A DNA stretch of 34,004 bases from Candidatus Spechtbacteria bacterium RIFCSPHIGHO2_02_FULL_43_15b. Its GTDB lineage: Bacteria > Patescibacteriota > Minisyncoccia > Spechtbacterales > HO2-43-30. Numbering within the stretch: position 1 is the stretch's first letter; each line of letters begins with the position of its first letter. The position numbers and the translations under genes are program-made. The DNA is taken from the NCBI GenBank assembly GCA_001819985.1, contig MHOE01000034.1, positions 8,606 to 42,609 on the forward strand, given 5' to 3'. The notes under the pieces were generated by a model. That model was not told where the DNA came from. It saw only the letters and a list, made by a program, of their open reading frames with translations, and ran no database searches. Positions 33,643-34,004 of the stretch are shown in pieces.

Positions 33643-34004
33643 ATGCACAAAACAAATAACAAAATAGAATCGTTGGAATCTATACGATCTACCAGTTCAA
33701 AGTTACTAATGAGGGAGGCAAGGAAAAGGGGTATATCCGTAGAATATCTTAATTCATATCGCGAAGGCCCGGTATTTTTAGAATTGTGGTACAGGAATCA
33801 CGAGGAGTTTATATTCGGTCAGGATAGCTCCGTTTCTTCTCACGGTTCTTATTTAATTCAGAGAGACAAGGCACTCACGAAAATATTTTTGAAAAGAGCG
33901 GGTATAAGCGTGGCTCGAGGAAGGGTTTTCAAAAAAAAGGATTCTAAAGAAATACTGAAATATTGCAAAGAAGTAGGGTTTCCTGTCGTATTAAAGCCAT
34001 GGGG
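33643..34004 (+). CDS. ATP-grasp domain protein, 5' part (cut by window end)
   Basis: Absent from the ORF track because no stop lies within the window. The frame opens at ATG 33643, 13 nt after obg, and runs 120 codons to the edge. It reads RSTSSKLLMREARKRGISVEYL, then LIQRDKALTKIFLKRAGISVARG and VGFPVVLKPWG. The DKxxTKxxLxxAGIxVxxG helix and the FPVVLKP strand are the start of an ATP-grasp fold as in cyanophycin synthetase, D-Ala-D-Ala ligase or glutathione-synthase-like enzymes; the N-terminal SSKLLxREAxKRGI is most like cyanophycin-synthetase-related ligases. The metal-binding and catalytic part lies beyond the window, so the substrate cannot be named. Confidence 0.75.
   Translation, partial: MHKTNNKIESLESIRSTSSKLLMREARKRGISVEYLNSYREGPVFLELWYRNHEEFIFGQDSSVSSHGSYLIQRDKALTKIFLKRAGISVARGRVFKKKDSKEILKYCKEVGFPVVLKPW

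Noticed and set aside
1-34004. Alternative genetic code with UGA read as glycine
   Set aside because: TGA ends several genes at the expected family length (FtsH-like, VanZ-like, DUF192) and no in-frame TGA was needed to complete any domain.

Overview
The window looks like a chromosomal segment of a Candidate Phyla Radiation (Patescibacteria, Parcubacteria-like) bacterium. This is inferred from gene content, not from a marker gene: many small anchored or secreted proteins of unknown role, a PsbP-like/Kre9-like surface protein, a 60-residue CxxC zinc ribbon, a single-copy ABC permease-GldG fusion, an N-terminally anchored macroglobulin with a bacterial Ig-like domain, and no biosynthetic operons. 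UGA, UAG and UAA all end genes cleanly, so the standard bacterial code applies, not the UGA-Gly code of Gracilibacteria/SR1. Almost everything is on the plus strand; only the NUDIX gene and dinB are reversed. No tRNA, rRNA, CRISPR array or complete transposon was seen.

Layout. 1-4.2 kb: msrB, a Cas4/RecB-like PD-(D/E)XK protein, a DUF2061 membrane protein, an O-antigen-ligase-like membrane protein, a PP2C-type phosphatase and a possible 25-residue membrane peptide. 4.3-8.5 kb: a two-gene ABC exporter (GldA-like ATPase; permease fused to a GldG-like extracytoplasmic domain) and an anchored surface protein. 8.8-16.9 kb: a voltage-sensor ion channel, a 1820-residue alpha-2-macroglobulin carrying a Hint (intein-like) self-processing domain exactly at its bait-region position, and a MEMO-CapA fusion only 2 nt downstream. 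17.0-23.8 kb: a zinc-ribbon gene behind a perfect consensus promoter, then a membrane AAA+/M41 (FtsH-like) protein with an altered zinc motif, a secreted protein overlapping it by 4 nt, and a lipoprotein made of three degenerate trypsin-like domains. 23.9-31.7 kb: housekeeping and stress genes (NUDIX, PPC/DUF296, cysteine desulfurase, clpB with an inverted-repeat operator over its promoter, DUF192, dinB, VanZ-like, DUF167). 31.7-34.0 kb: an HD-like gene broken by one frameshift in an A6 run, a GGGGTC palindrome, obg with a structured leader, and the start of an ATP-grasp gene cut by the window edge.

Themes. The 8.8-23.8 kb part is rich in envelope proteins related to proteolysis or protease trapping but with unusual active sites: a macroglobulin without its CxEQ thioester but with a Hint domain, an FtsH-like protease with HEYWGH in place of HExxH, and tandem pseudo-proteases. 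The macroglobulin-Hint architecture is the best candidate here for something undescribed. At gene starts, some genes have clear Shine-Dalgarno sequences (PP2C, FtsH-like, NUDIX, HD-like), while others have a -10 box only about 9-15 nt before the start codon, suggesting very short leaders or leaderless mRNAs. All functional statements are from reading motifs by eye; no database search was run.
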